DNA from: Geothrix oryzae
Lineage (GTDB): Bacteria; Acidobacteriota; Holophagae; Holophagales; Holophagaceae
Assembly: GCF_030295385.1 (NCBI RefSeq)
Contig: NZ_AP027079.1
Coordinates: forward strand, 434,001-498,000
Length of the DNA: 64,000 nt
Direction of reading: 5' to 3'
This document shows, piece after piece, positions 32,303 to 40,968 of the stretch. The notes under the pieces are model-generated. The model was not told the DNA's origin. It was given only the letters and a program-made list of their open reading frames with translations, and searched no databases. How positions within the stretch are numbered: the first letter of the stretch is position 1; each line of letters begins with the position of its first letter. The position numbers and the translations under genes are program-made.

Positions 32303-33667
32303 ATGACCCCCGAGCCTTCCTTCCGCGAGAAGTACCGTTTCCCTGCCAGCTACTGGAACGCGAATCTCACCGAGCTGTTCGAGCGGGCCGCCTACTATTC
32401 GATGGCCAGCTTCATCGTCATCTACCTGGGGCGCCTGGGCCTGGGCGACTACTGGCCCAGCACGCTCAACGGCGTGCTCTGGTTCCTGGTCTACTTCCTG
32501 CCCATTCTCAGCGGGACCATCGCCGACCAGATCGGTTTCCGCCGCAGCCTGCTCATGGCCTGCGTGCTGCTCGTGGGTGGCTACTTCCTCATGGGCTACC
32601 CGGTGTGGTTCGGGGGGCAGACGCTGGCCCTCCAGGCCGGAAAGGAGGTCACGGCGGGCCTCGGCGTGATGGTGCCCGTGGCCATGGCCATCGTGCTGAT
32701 CGGGATCGGCGGCTCCTTCGTGAAGCCCTGCATCGCGGGCACCGTGCAGCGCACGCACCTGGGCAAGGCCACCCTGGCCTTCGCCATCTTCTACATGGTC
32801 ATCAACATCGGCAGCGTGTTCGGGCGCCTCACGGCCTTCTTCGTGCGGACCAAGCTCGGCAAGCTCGACACCATCTTCGTCGTGTCCATGGTGGCGGCGG
32901 TGCTGGCCTTCCTGGTGGTGGCGCTGCTCTACCGCGATCCCGAGTCCGCGGTGGATCCCGCCAAGCCCAAGCGCAGCGTGGCCGAGGTGCTTCTCGGGAT
33001 CTTCAAGGTGCTGCGTAGCGGCCGCTTCACCATGTTCATGGTCGTGAGCAGCGGCTTCTACTTCATCTACAACCAGGTCTACAACGTTCTGCCCCTCTAT
33101 GTGAAGAAGACGGTGGAGCTGTCGCCCGCCATGGACCTCTACACCATGGCCAACCCCATCACCATCGTGCTGTTCCAGCTGCTCATCACGAAGCTGTTCG
33201 GCAAGCTTCCGCCCATCAAGTCCATCATCGTGGGCACCGCGATCATCGGCCTCTCCATGCTCATCAATGTGGCGCCCCTCTTCATGGCCGGGGGCGTGAC
33301 GGCGAAGCTGCTGCTGCCCATGGGCAGCCTGTTCGTGGTGATGACCGTGGCGCTGATCGCCTTCGGCGAGCTGTTCGCCTCCAGCCGCCTCTACGAGTAC
33401 ATCGGCTCCCTGGCGCCCAAGGGCCAGGAGGGGCTCTTCCTGGGCTACGCCAACCTGCCCATGGCCATCGGCAGCCTGGTGGGCGGCCCGGCCGGCGCCT
33501 GGCTCTTCAACAAGGTCATGTGCGCAGGTGCCGTGACGCAGGCCGATGGCCTGCTGAAGCTGGATCCCAAGGCCGCTGCCACGGGCTGGATCATCCTCAC
33601 CCTCTTCGGCCTGGGCAGCGCGTTCAGCCTGTGGATCTACAACCGCTGGCTGCAGAAGCAGGCCTGA
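32303..33667 (+). CDS. POT-family proton-dependent peptide transporter
   Basis: A 454-residue major-facilitator protein with about 12-14 helices. The POT signature ExxER is present near residue 24 (LTELFERAAYYSMASF), and the N-terminal half continues with LSGTIADQIGFRRSL. It would import di- and tripeptides with protons. ATG 32303 is preceded by GAGG. The last 20 bases of the gene are repeated immediately after it. Confidence 0.85.
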   Translation: MTPEPSFREKYRFPASYWNANLTELFERAAYYSMASFIVIYLGRLGLGDYWPSTLNGVLWFLVYFLPILSGTIADQIGFRRSLLMACVLLVGGYFLMGYPVWFGGQTLALQAGKEVTAGLGVMVPVAMAIVLIGIGGSFVKPCIAGTVQRTHLGKATLAFAIFYMVINIGSVFGRLTAFFVRTKLGKLDTIFVVSMVAAVLAFLVVALLYRDPESAVDPAKPKRSVAEVLLGIFKVLRSGRFTMFMVVSSGFYFIYNQVYNVLPLYVKKTVELSPAMDLYTMANPITIVLFQLLITKLFGKLPPIKSIIVGTAIIGLSMLINVAPLFMAGGVTAKLLLPMGSLFVVMTVALIAFGELFASSRLYEYIGSLAPKGQEGLFLGYANLPMAIGSLVGGPAGAWLFNKVMCAGAVTQADGLLKLDPKAAATGWIILTLFGLGSAFSLWIYNRWLQKQA

Positions 33668-33693
33668 TGACCGGGCTGCAGAAGCAGCTCTGA
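33648..33693 (+). repeat. Duplicated 3' end of the transporter gene
   Basis: GGCTGCAGAAGCAGGCCTGA (33648-33667, ending in the real stop) is followed six bases later by GGCTGCAGAAGCAGCTCTGA (33674-33693). The copies match at 17 of 20 bases and both end in TGA. The second copy ends one base before the convergent kinase gene. Confidence 0.85.
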
Positions 33694-36060
33694 TCAGCCG
33701 CCCGGCAGGATCTCGGCGAAGGCGGCCTGGAGCTCCCGGAAGCTGAAGGGCTTGGCCAGGATGGTCACGCCGGGGTGGGCGTGGGCCAGGTCGATGGCCT
33801 GCTGATCGGCTCGCCCCGTGGACAGCAGGATGGGGACTTCCGGCAGGGCCGCCCGCAGCTTGGGAAGGGTGCCGGTGCCCCCCCAGCCCGGCATGTTCAT
33901 GTCGAGGATGATGACGGAGGGCCGCAGGCCCCGGTCCAGCAGCGCCATGGCGTCCTCGCCGCAGTCCGTCAGCGTGGCCTGGTGGCCCATGGCCTCCAAT
34001 TGGGCTGAAACCGCGGAACGGATGAGCTCGTCGTCGTCCACCAGGAGGATGTTCAAGGGCTGGGCCGACGCGCTCGGCCCGGAGGTTCCCGGGCCTGCCG
34101 GTTCGCTCCGGGTTTCCACGGCGGGGAACCGCATCTCGATGCTGGTTCCCTGGCCGGACCAGCTCTGGATGTTCAGTTCCCCGTGGTGCGCCTTCACCGT
34201 GCTGTAGACCAGGGAGAGGCCCAGGCCCGTGCCCTTGCCCTGGGGCTTGGTGGTGAAGAAGGGTTCGAGGGCGCGCTCGAGGGTTTCCGGGGCCATGCCG
34301 GTTCCCGAATCCGCCACGGTCACCACCACCTGCCCGTCATGGAGCCGGGTGCTCAAGGTGAGGCGGCCGCCTTCGGTCATGGCATCCACGGCATTCACGC
34401 ACAGGTTCATCAGCATGAGGCTGAGCGCGTCGGCGTCGCCGAGGATGCCCTCCACGCTGGGGCTGAGATCCAGCGTGATGGCGATGTTCGGCGGGATGGT
34501 CCGCTCCAGGAGGCGGGCCTCCTCCTGGATGAGGCGGTTGACGGGCACGGAGCGTTCCCCGGCCATGTCCTTCCGCGCGAAATCCAGGAGGCTCTTCACC
34601 ATGTTCCGCCCCCTCAGGCAGGCCTTGGTGATGGTCTCGAAGGTGGCGTGGAGCCGGCTGCCCTCGGGCTGGAGGTCGAGGTGCGTGGTCGCGAGCCCGA
34701 GGATCGCCCCCAGCACATTGTTCATGTCGTGGGCCAGGCCGCCCGCCAGGTTGCCCAGGCTCTCCATCTTCTGGGCCACGCGCAGGGCCTCCTGGGTCTT
34801 GAGCTCCTCCGTGACATCGCGGAAGACCGCGAGGCTGCCGGTGAACTGGCCGTCCGCATCGCGCCTGGGCGTGGCGGTGAGCTGGAGGATGCGCCGGATC
34901 CCGTCGGGGCGCCGGATCCGCACCTGGTAGGAGTCAGTGTGTCCGTCGAGCCTTCGCAGGGTGTGATCCACGACCCGCAACCAGTCGGATTCATCCAGGT
35001 ACGGCCGGAGGTTCTGGCCGACCAGCTGGTTGTGATCGACACCGAAGATGCGGTCGGCTTCGCGGTTGGCCATGACCACGGTCTCGTGGCGGTCCGTGAT
35101 GGCCACGCCTTCGCCGAGGATCTCCACGAGTTCCCGGTGGTGCGCCTCGCTGGCGCGGAGCGCGGATTCGGCCGCCTCCCGCTCGGTGAGATCCCGGATG
35201 AAGCCGATGAGCATGTTCCGGCCGGGAACATAGGTCGTCGACACCTCCACCGGGTAGGTGGTTCCGTCCTTGCGCCGGTGCAGGGCCCTGAAGCGGTCCG
35301 AGCCTTCGCGCTTCATCTTCTCGCTGTGGTTGTCGGTCTCCTGGCGGGATTCGTTCGCATCCATGTCGGTGATGTGCCGGCCCCGGATGTCGTCCAGCGA
35401 GTACCCCGACATCTGCAGGTAGGCTCCGTTCGCGTCGAGGATCCGCCCGTCGCCCGCCACCACGAGGAATCCGTCCAGGTTGGTCTGAAGCAGGGCCTGG
35501 TACTCCTCGGCTTGGGCCAGGACCTTGGCCTCCTGGGATTCGAAGTGGACCGTGTTCCGCAGGATGAGGGCGAAGACGGGCGACAGCACCTTGAGCAGAC
35601 GGACGACATCGTCGGAACGGTAGAGGTCGAGGTGATCCAACGCGAAGAGCGTGCCCACGCGCCGATCCCCCACCCGCAGGGGGGTCATGCTCAGGGACTC
35701 GAGGCCGAGCCCTTCGAGGAGCGCGGCGGATCGGGGCTCGGCGGTGCGCTTGATCAGGAAGGTGGCCTCGTGGGCGTCTGGGTAGAGCTGGACGAGCTGG
35801 TCCAGGCCGTCCAGCAGGGCGGGGGTCCGGGCCCGTTCGGGTTTGAGGGCCACGATCCGGGCGGGCCCGCTCTCGGGGCCGGGCCCGTGCTGCAGGAGCA
35901 CCACGATGCGGGCGCCCATCACCTCGCGGAGCTGGCGCGTCAGGAACTGGCCCATCTCGCCGGGGCTCTCCGAGAACTTCAGGATCTCCTCGAGGAAGTC
36001 CAGAATCATGAACTGGACGGCGGCGCTGTCGGGAGGTCGCATGGCGTCACCGGTCGTCAT
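33694..36060 (-). CDS. Hybrid sensor histidine kinase, cytoplasmic (GAF-PAS-PAS-HK-REC)
   Basis: A 788-residue protein without membrane helices. The order is a GAF-like domain (about 15-180), PAS 1 (about 185-300), PAS 2 (about 305-425), and HisKA with phospho-acceptor H444 in [12 protein letters not shown]. An HATPase domain follows ([32 protein letters not shown]), then a C-terminal receiver (ILLVDDDE, acceptor Asp in IILDMNMPG, Lys in LAKPFS). It is the last gene of the corrinoid/DUF1638 operon and overlaps the DUF1638 gene by 14 bases, so it may sense the state or substrate of that system. No DNA-binding output partner is nearby. Confidence 0.9.
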   Translation of the reverse strand: MTTGDAMRPPDSAAVQFMILDFLEEILKFSESPGEMGQFLTRQLREVMGARIVVLLQHGPGPESGPARIVALKPERARTPALLDGLDQLVQLYPDAHEATFLIKRTAEPRSAALLEGLGLESLSMTPLRVGDRRVGTLFALDHLDLYRSDDVVRLLKVLSPVFALILRNTVHFESQEAKVLAQAEEYQALLQTNLDGFLVVAGDGRILDANGAYLQMSGYSLDDIRGRHITDMDANESRQETDNHSEKMKREGSDRFRALHRRKDGTTYPVEVSTTYVPGRNMLIGFIRDLTEREAAESALRASEAHHRELVEILGEGVAITDRHETVVMANREADRIFGVDHNQLVGQNLRPYLDESDWLRVVDHTLRRLDGHTDSYQVRIRRPDGIRRILQLTATPRRDADGQFTGSLAVFRDVTEELKTQEALRVAQKMESLGNLAGGLAHDMNNVLGAILGLATTHLDLQPEGSRLHATFETITKACLRGRNMVKSLLDFARKDMAGERSVPVNRLIQEEARLLERTIPPNIAITLDLSPSVEGILGDADALSLMLMNLCVNAVDAMTEGGRLTLSTRLHDGQVVVTVADSGTGMAPETLERALEPFFTTKPQGKGTGLGLSLVYSTVKAHHGELNIQSWSGQGTSIEMRFPAVETRSEPAGPGTSGPSASAQPLNILLVDDDELIRSAVSAQLEAMGHQATLTDCGEDAMALLDRGLRPSVIILDMNMPGWGGTGTLPKLRAALPEVPILLSTGRADQQAIDLAHAHPGVTILAKPFSFRELQAAFAEILPGG

Positions 36061-36652
36061 GGCGCCTCGCGGAGCGGGCCGCTTCCCGCAGGCTGGCGAG
36101 AAGCGGGTCGAGGGACACGGGCAGGACCTCCACGGGCAGGCCGAGGTACTCGGAGGCCTCGTTCAGGGCCTGCCAGGGCACGGGCTGGATGCCCGTGTCG
36201 AGGTAGATCAGCCGGGTGTGCATCTCCTGCATGAAGGTTTTCGCGTTGGTGCCAAGCAGCCCGAGCTGGCTCATGAACACCTGCCGCCAGGACAGGGCCC
36301 ACTCGGGCATGAGGAAAAAGGCCCCTTCGCGCCGGAGCCGCCGGTAGGCCTCCCGGCCGAGGATGATCTCGCAGCAGTTGATGCCTTCCGTGCGGTCGAT
36401 GCCGGGCTTCGCCCGGAAGTCCTCCATGTGGCCGCAGCAGTCGCCGAACGCGATCAGGACCTCCTGCCCTTGGGCGCCCGCCTCGGTGAGCGAAGCGGCC
36501 AGGCGCGTATCCAGTCGGTCCGGGACCATGTGGAGCATGGAGGGCAGGTAGTCCACGGCCAGGTCCAGCGCCCCCGACGCCTGCAGCGATTCGATCTCCC
36601 GCCGGAAGATCGAGCAGGCGATGCAGCGCGGAGGCGGGGGATCCAGCGTCAC
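36047..36652 (-). CDS. DUF1638 family protein
   Basis: A 201-residue cysteine-rich cytoplasmic protein: CIACSIFRREIESL at the N-terminus, FGDCCGHMEDF and GINCCEIILGREAYRRL in the middle, consistent with DUF1638. The family is known mainly from methanogens and anaerobes, often near corrinoid methyltransferases; its function is unknown. The paired cysteines suggest a metal or iron-sulfur site. GTG at 36652 overlaps the upstream stop (GTGA). The gene overlaps the downstream kinase by 14 bases. Confidence 0.8.
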   Translation of the reverse strand: MTLDPPPPRCIACSIFRREIESLQASGALDLAVDYLPSMLHMVPDRLDTRLAASLTEAGAQGQEVLIAFGDCCGHMEDFRAKPGIDRTEGINCCEIILGREAYRRLRREGAFFLMPEWALSWRQVFMSQLGLLGTNAKTFMQEMHTRLIYLDTGIQPVPWQALNEASEYLGLPVEVLPVSLDPLLASLREAARSARRHDDR

Positions 36653-37674
36653 CGCAGGCCTCCCCCGGCCAGGCAGATGGCCTCGGTGATGGCCTGGAGG
36701 CAGTCGGGTGGAGTTTCCAGCGGCACATCCGCGCCGGAGGTCGCCAGGATGAATTGGGGATCCGGGGAGCCCGCGTCCAGGGCCCGCTCGCAGAGGCCGC
36801 GGACCTGCTCGGGGGAAAGGTCCGCCAGGCCGGGTCCGTCGAGGTTCCCCAGCAGCAGGGGACCGGGGCCGAGGATGGCCCGGGCCGCGGCCAGGTCTTC
36901 CCCGGCATCCACCAGGAAGCCCACGACCTGGGGGAGACCCCTGAAATCCGCGAGGTGGGGGACGAGGGGACAGCCCCCGTGGTGGACGATGATGGGGCCG
37001 GGGATCTGGCTGAAGGCCCGTTCCAGCGCCGGCCGGGAGAGGCCGGTCACGACCTCGGCGGGAACCATGAAGCGGTTCGCCAGGTTGGCCGTCAGGGCCA
37101 GGGCGGTGGCGCCGTCCTGGAGCATGGCCGTCCCCAACTGCACGAAAAAGTCCGTGCAGCGGTCGAGGAGTGCGCGGGCCTCCTCCGGTCGGAAGAGCAG
37201 GGCATCCAGCCAGGCCTCCAGGCCGATGATGAGGGGGGGCAGGTCGGGGGGGCTCACCAGGAGCCCGATGACGGGGACCTCGCCCTCGTATTTCCGGGCG
37301 AGGATCCGGATGGTCTCGCGCAGGTAGAGCAGCCTGGGATGGCCGTCCACATCGGGCAGCGGCAGCCGGAGCGCCGCCGAGGCGGAATCCGCGGCGAAGG
37401 CCCGGATATTCGGGGCCTGCTCGAGAGGGCCTCCGGCCCGGCTGCCGAAGGCCTCGCCGAGCGCCGACACCAGGAAGGGGCTCAGCAGCAGGTCGGGGCC
37501 GAAGGTCTCCCGGACAGCCATCTGTCCTTCGGCGAACACCGCCGGGTCGGCGAAGTGCGCCTTCACCGGGGCTCCCGTGAGCCGGGATCCGTAGAGGCTC
37601 AGGTTGAGCAGGAAGGGAGGCCGGTCCGAGGGCTGCCCCTGAAGCGCGGCGAGCACGCGTTCGAGGCTGTTCAT
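36649..37674 (-). CDS. UroD/MtaA-family corrinoid methyltransferase homologue
   Basis: A 341-residue protein of the uroporphyrinogen decarboxylase/MtaA superfamily. In methanogens MtaA-type enzymes move methyl groups from a corrinoid protein to coenzyme M. It has ERVLAALQGQPSDRPPF at the start, DGATALALTANLANRFM, then PIIVHHGGCPLVPHL and LGNLDGPGLADLSPEQV. The expected zinc motif HxC is replaced by HHGGC (H231, H232, C235), and the downstream GC motif reads SGAD (313-316). It may therefore bind metal differently or act non-catalytically. ATG 37674 overlaps the corrinoid gene stop. Confidence 0.75.
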   Translation of the reverse strand: MNSLERVLAALQGQPSDRPPFLLNLSLYGSRLTGAPVKAHFADPAVFAEGQMAVRETFGPDLLLSPFLVSALGEAFGSRAGGPLEQAPNIRAFAADSASAALRLPLPDVDGHPRLLYLRETIRILARKYEGEVPVIGLLVSPPDLPPLIIGLEAWLDALLFRPEEARALLDRCTDFFVQLGTAMLQDGATALALTANLANRFMVPAEVVTGLSRPALERAFSQIPGPIIVHHGGCPLVPHLADFRGLPQVVGFLVDAGEDLAAARAILGPGPLLLGNLDGPGLADLSPEQVRGLCERALDAGSPDPQFILATSGADVPLETPPDCLQAITEAICLAGGGLR

Positions 37675-38369
37675 GGGCGCATTCCCCCGGGGGCGGGCTC
37701 GAAGGTCAGGGCCTGCTGCCACAGGCGCTCGAACAGGGCGGGCGCCTCGGCGGCGCTGGCGGCGGTGCCGTCCCCGCCGAAGGCCTCGACGAGTTCGGGC
37801 CGGAGCTTGAACACGGCCCCGCCGACGGCGAGCTGGAGCCGGCCCCGGAGACCCCGCCGGTCGATCTCGTCCCGGAGCTTCGCCACATTCTTCGCCGTGG
37901 TGAACATCATCGCCGAGGCCCCGATCACGCGGGCGCCGGTCTCCTCGGCCATGTCCACGAACTGGGCGGGGCCGATGTCCACGCCCAGGTCATGGACCTC
38001 CCATCCGGCCGCCCGGAGGAAAGCCGCGACCATCTTCCGGCCCAGGGGGTGGAAATCATCCTCCACATTCCCCACCAGCACCGGTCCCTTCGCCGGCAGG
38101 GCGGGGGTCTCGCGGGAGGCGGATTCCAGGAGCAGGCGCGACAGCACATCTTCGGCCACCTTGGAGGCCACATAGCCCGTGGCGAGCGACACCCCACCGG
38201 TGCCCTGCGCCCAGAGCTTGCCGAAGGTCTCCAGGGTTGGGGCGAGGAGCTCCGGGATGACCCGGTGGAAGGACCGGCCCATGGCCCACGCATCGACCAC
38301 CGCGTTGGCGCCCGCCCGGTCGGCCTTCTGAATGGCCTCGAGAAGGTCCCGGGAGTAGTTCCGATCCAT
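37671..38369 (-). CDS. Corrinoid (B12-binding) protein, MtaC/MtbC-like
   Basis: A 232-residue protein with an N-terminal helical cap (about 1-90) and a Rossmann-like cobalamin domain. DDFHPLG (104-110) gives the DxHxxG motif with H107 as lower cobalt ligand. ASAMM and the VGGAVF turn follow. It should carry a methyl group on cobalamin for the next-door UroD-type protein or act as a B12-based sensor. The substrate-specific methyltransferase (MtaB/MtbB class) is not in the window. ATG 38369 has GGAGG upstream; an ATG at 38396 lacks one. First gene of the operon. Confidence 0.87.
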   Translation of the reverse strand: MDRNYSRDLLEAIQKADRAGANAVVDAWAMGRSFHRVIPELLAPTLETFGKLWAQGTGGVSLATGYVASKVAEDVLSRLLLESASRETPALPAKGPVLVGNVEDDFHPLGRKMVAAFLRAAGWEVHDLGVDIGPAQFVDMAEETGARVIGASAMMFTTAKNVAKLRDEIDRRGLRGRLQLAVGGAVFKLRPELVEAFGGDGTAASAAEAPALFERLWQQALTFEPAPGGMRP

Positions 38370-38569
38370 GACGCCTCCAGTGGAAGGAGCGGACATGAGG
38401 GGTGGCGGGGGTGCCTGACGGGCGCCTTGTCATTTGCCGAGCCCGCACCGTCGATGTATCGGCTGATCACGGGATCCTGTGAATTCCCAGGCGGAACGAA
38501 TGCAGGTGCCCCGCGGGTCAGGTGGGAAGGTGACCGCGCATTTTCTGCAAGCCCGCTAATTGTTAAAAT

Positions 38570-38581
38570 CTGTGATCACAG
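38570..38581. promoter_or_regulatory. Perfect palindrome upstream of hmgA
   Basis: CTGTGATCACAG lies 36 bases before the hmgA start, directly after a -10-like TAAAAT (38564-38569), so it could be a repressor operator. It sits in the 248-bp divergent spacer shared with the corrinoid operon. I saw no gene in that spacer. Confidence 0.45.
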
Positions 38582-38617
38582 TTTCCCGTGATAATGGGAG
38601 ACCCTCCCGAGGTTGTC

Positions 38618-39772
38618 ATGTCCAAGAAGGAAACGCCGCTCTTCCCCCTGCGCAAGGGCCTGCATGCGCGTCAGGCCCATGTGGACCTGCCCGCCGGCAC
38701 CTTCGAGGAGGAGCACGCGCGGCAGGGTTTCTTCGGGCGCACCACGCACCTCTACCGCCTGCATCCGGTCACGGACTGGACGCGCATCGAAGGTCCCCTG
38801 CGCCCCCACAGCTACGACCTGAACCCGCTGGCGGACTCCGCCGATGCCAAGGTGAAGGCCTCGATGTTCGGCTCCACGGAAACCGCCTTCGCTCCCATCT
38901 GCATCCTCCACAACGGGGATGTGGCCCTGCACTGGGTGGCACCCGCCGCCATGGACTTCTTCTACCGCAACGCCGACGGGGACGATGTCTACTACATCCA
39001 CGCGGGCGGCGGCAAGCTGGAGACCACCTTCGGCGCCCTCGTCTACGCCACGGGCGACTACCTGGTGATCCCCCGCGGCACGACCTACCGCTTCCTGCCC
39101 GGCGAGGGCCCGCAGCGCTACCTGCTCATCGAGAGCTTCAGCGAAGTGACCATCCCCGACCGCAACCAGCTGGGGCCCAACGCCATTTTCGACCCCGCCA
39201 TGGTGGACACGCCGGAGCTGGAGCCCTACGAGATGAACCCGAAGGGGGGGCCGCGCGAGTGGGCCGTCCACATCAAGCGCGAAAGCCAGATCACCAAGGT
39301 GTTCTACCCCTTCAACCCGCTGGATGTGGTGGGCTGGAAGGGCGATCTCACCGTGTGGCGCATCAATGTGAAGGACATCCGGCCCGTCCTCAGCGCCCGC
39401 TACCATCTGCCACCCTCGGCACACTCCACCTTCATCGCCAACAACTTCGTCATCTGCTCCTTCCTGCCTCGACCCTTCGAGGAAGAAGAAGGCGCCATGC
39501 GCGTGCCCTTCTACCACTCCAACATCGACTACGACGAAGTGCTGTTCTACTCGGCGGGCCACTTCTTCAGTCGCGATGGCATCGGCGCCGGCATGATGAC
39601 CTGGCATCCCCAGGGCATCCACCACGGGCCGCACCCCAAGGCCATCCCCCTCAGCCGCACCAAAGAGCGCACCGATGAGGTGGCCGTCATGGTGGATGCC
39701 TTCCGTCCCCTCCGGGCCACGCCCGCCGCCGAGCTGATGGAGAACCTCAATTACTGGGCGAGCTGGAAGTAG
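38618..39772 (+). CDS. hmgA: Homogentisate 1,2-dioxygenase
   Basis: A ring-cleaving non-heme iron enzyme of tyrosine and phenylalanine breakdown that makes maleylacetoacetate. Its 384 residues form the shorter bacterial version with a two-cupin fold: HWVAPAAMDFFYRNADGDDVYYIHAGGG and the iron site region YHSNIDYDEVLFY followed by HPQGIHHGPHP. The oxygen requirement implies at least some aerobic life. ATG 38618 has GAGG upstream. A fumarylacetoacetase-family gene lies 4.7 kb away at 44458; no maleylacetoacetate isomerase is present here. Confidence 0.85.
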   Translation: MSKKETPLFPLRKGLHARQAHVDLPAGTFEEEHARQGFFGRTTHLYRLHPVTDWTRIEGPLRPHSYDLNPLADSADAKVKASMFGSTETAFAPICILHNGDVALHWVAPAAMDFFYRNADGDDVYYIHAGGGKLETTFGALVYATGDYLVIPRGTTYRFLPGEGPQRYLLIESFSEVTIPDRNQLGPNAIFDPAMVDTPELEPYEMNPKGGPREWAVHIKRESQITKVFYPFNPLDVVGWKGDLTVWRINVKDIRPVLSARYHLPPSAHSTFIANNFVICSFLPRPFEEEEGAMRVPFYHSNIDYDEVLFYSAGHFFSRDGIGAGMMTWHPQGIHHGPHPKAIPLSRTKERTDEVAVMVDAFRPLRATPAAELMENLNYWASWK

Positions 39773-39774
39773 GG

Positions 39775-39876
39775 TCAGGCCCCTCTGCCCAGGCCCAGAT
39801 ACCGGCGCAGGAACGACCTGAAGTCCATGTAGAGGAACCGGAAGGGGCCACGGTGCTTGCGCCGGTCGATGGTCAC
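39775..39876 (-). CDS. 33-residue small ORF with strong ribosome-binding site
   Basis: GTG at 39876 is preceded by AGGAGG with a 4-base spacer (AGGAGGTCCC, GTG), and the frame runs 33 codons to a TGA three bases from the hmgA stop. The product is very basic and aromatic: TIDRRKHRGPFRFLYMDF, then RSFLRRYLGLGRGA. It fills the otherwise empty 303-bp gap between hmgA and mscS. I do not recognise it. The ribosome site and amino-acid pattern suggest a real small protein, perhaps nucleic-acid or membrane binding, but a short chance ORF is possible. Confidence 0.45.
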   Translation of the reverse strand: MTIDRRKHRGPFRFLYMDFRSFLRRYLGLGRGA

Positions 39877-40075
39877 GGGACCTCCTGCGGACTGGATGGC
39901 GTGATTGGACTGCCCAGCATGATCGGGTTGAAGCAGAATTTCCATCCATGAATTTTACAAATCGAATCATGGTCGTGCCAGCCCCTATCGATGGATTCCG
40001 AATTTCGAACGACCGGTCTTTGGAACCCTCGAAGCGGTGCTCGCGGCCCTGATACGCTGACGCTCTGGAACCGAC

Positions 40076-40963
40076 ATGCCCATCCTTGCCACGACCCTGC
40101 AGACCTTCGCCTTCGCCACCCACGGCCTCTGGGAGAGAGCCCAGAACCTGGGTCTGGTGCTCCTGACCTGCCTGGCGCTGCTGTGGGGGGTCTCCCTGGT
40201 GGTCCGCGCGGTGCGCCGGGCCGTGGATGACGGGAATGACGGAGTGACCTCAGACGCCGAACGGCGGGCGGAGACCCTGGGCTCGGTGCTGACCAACGCG
40301 GCCCGCGCGCTCGTGGTGGCCTTCTTCCTGCTGATGACGCTGCAGGAATTCGGCGTGAACATCGGGCCCCTGGTGGCCGGCGCGGGCGTGGCGGGCGTGG
40401 CCCTGGGCTTCGGTGCCCAGAGCCTGGTGAAGGATGTCATCAGCGGGTTCTTCCTCCTGCTGGAGAACCAGTTTGGCGTGGGCGACATCATCAATGTGGA
40501 CGACAAACACATCGGCACCGTGGAGCGCATGACCCTGCGCGTGACCCAGGTGCGGGATTCGGAGGGCCGCGCCCACTTCGTGCCCAACGGCTCCATCGTG
40601 CGCGTGGTGGTGCTGTCCAAGGACTTCGCCCGGGCCCGGGTGGAGGTGGAGGTGGGCTACGACACGGACCCCGACCGGGCCTTCGAGGTGCTGAAGGACA
40701 TCGGCCGGAAGCTGCACGCAGACCGCCCCGACCAGGTGCTGGAGCCGCTGGAGGTGAAGGGCATCGAGACCCTCGGGGCCAGCGGGTTCACCATCCTGAC
40801 CCTCACCAAGACCGCCCCGGGGGCCCAGTGGGAGGTGGCCCGGGAGCTGCGCCACCGCATCCTCCTCGCCTTCCGGGAGGCCGGTATCGAGATCCCCTAT
40901 CCCCAGCGGGTGGTGCACCACCGGGGCGAAGGGACTGTCCCGGGAATGGAATCCGGCGACTGA
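40076..40963 (+). CDS. mscS: Small-conductance mechanosensitive channel
   Basis: A 295-residue MscS-family channel that releases solutes on osmotic downshock. Helices lie at about 22-45 and 75-95. The pore helix TM3 is in GPLVAGAGVAGVALGFGAQS, followed by LVKDVISGFFLLLENQFGVGDII. The beta domain has VRDSEGRAHFVPNGSI and the C-terminal domain ends in IPYPQRVVHH. Length matches E. coli MscS (286). The ribosome site is weak. It converges with the next gene. Confidence 0.92.
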   Translation: MPILATTLQTFAFATHGLWERAQNLGLVLLTCLALLWGVSLVVRAVRRAVDDGNDGVTSDAERRAETLGSVLTNAARALVVAFFLLMTLQEFGVNIGPLVAGAGVAGVALGFGAQSLVKDVISGFFLLLENQFGVGDIINVDDKHIGTVERMTLRVTQVRDSEGRAHFVPNGSIVRVVVLSKDFARARVEVEVGYDTDPDRAFEVLKDIGRKLHADRPDQVLEPLEVKGIETLGASGFTILTLTKTAPGAQWEVARELRHRILLAFREAGIEIPYPQRVVHHRGEGTVPGMESGD

Positions 40964-40968
40964 CCGCC

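Noticed and set aside
34183-36234. 683-codon plus-strand frame antisense to the hybrid kinase
   Set aside because: Its product is compositionally biased and domain-free, while the minus strand encodes consecutive GAF, PAS, HisKA, HATPase and REC motifs.
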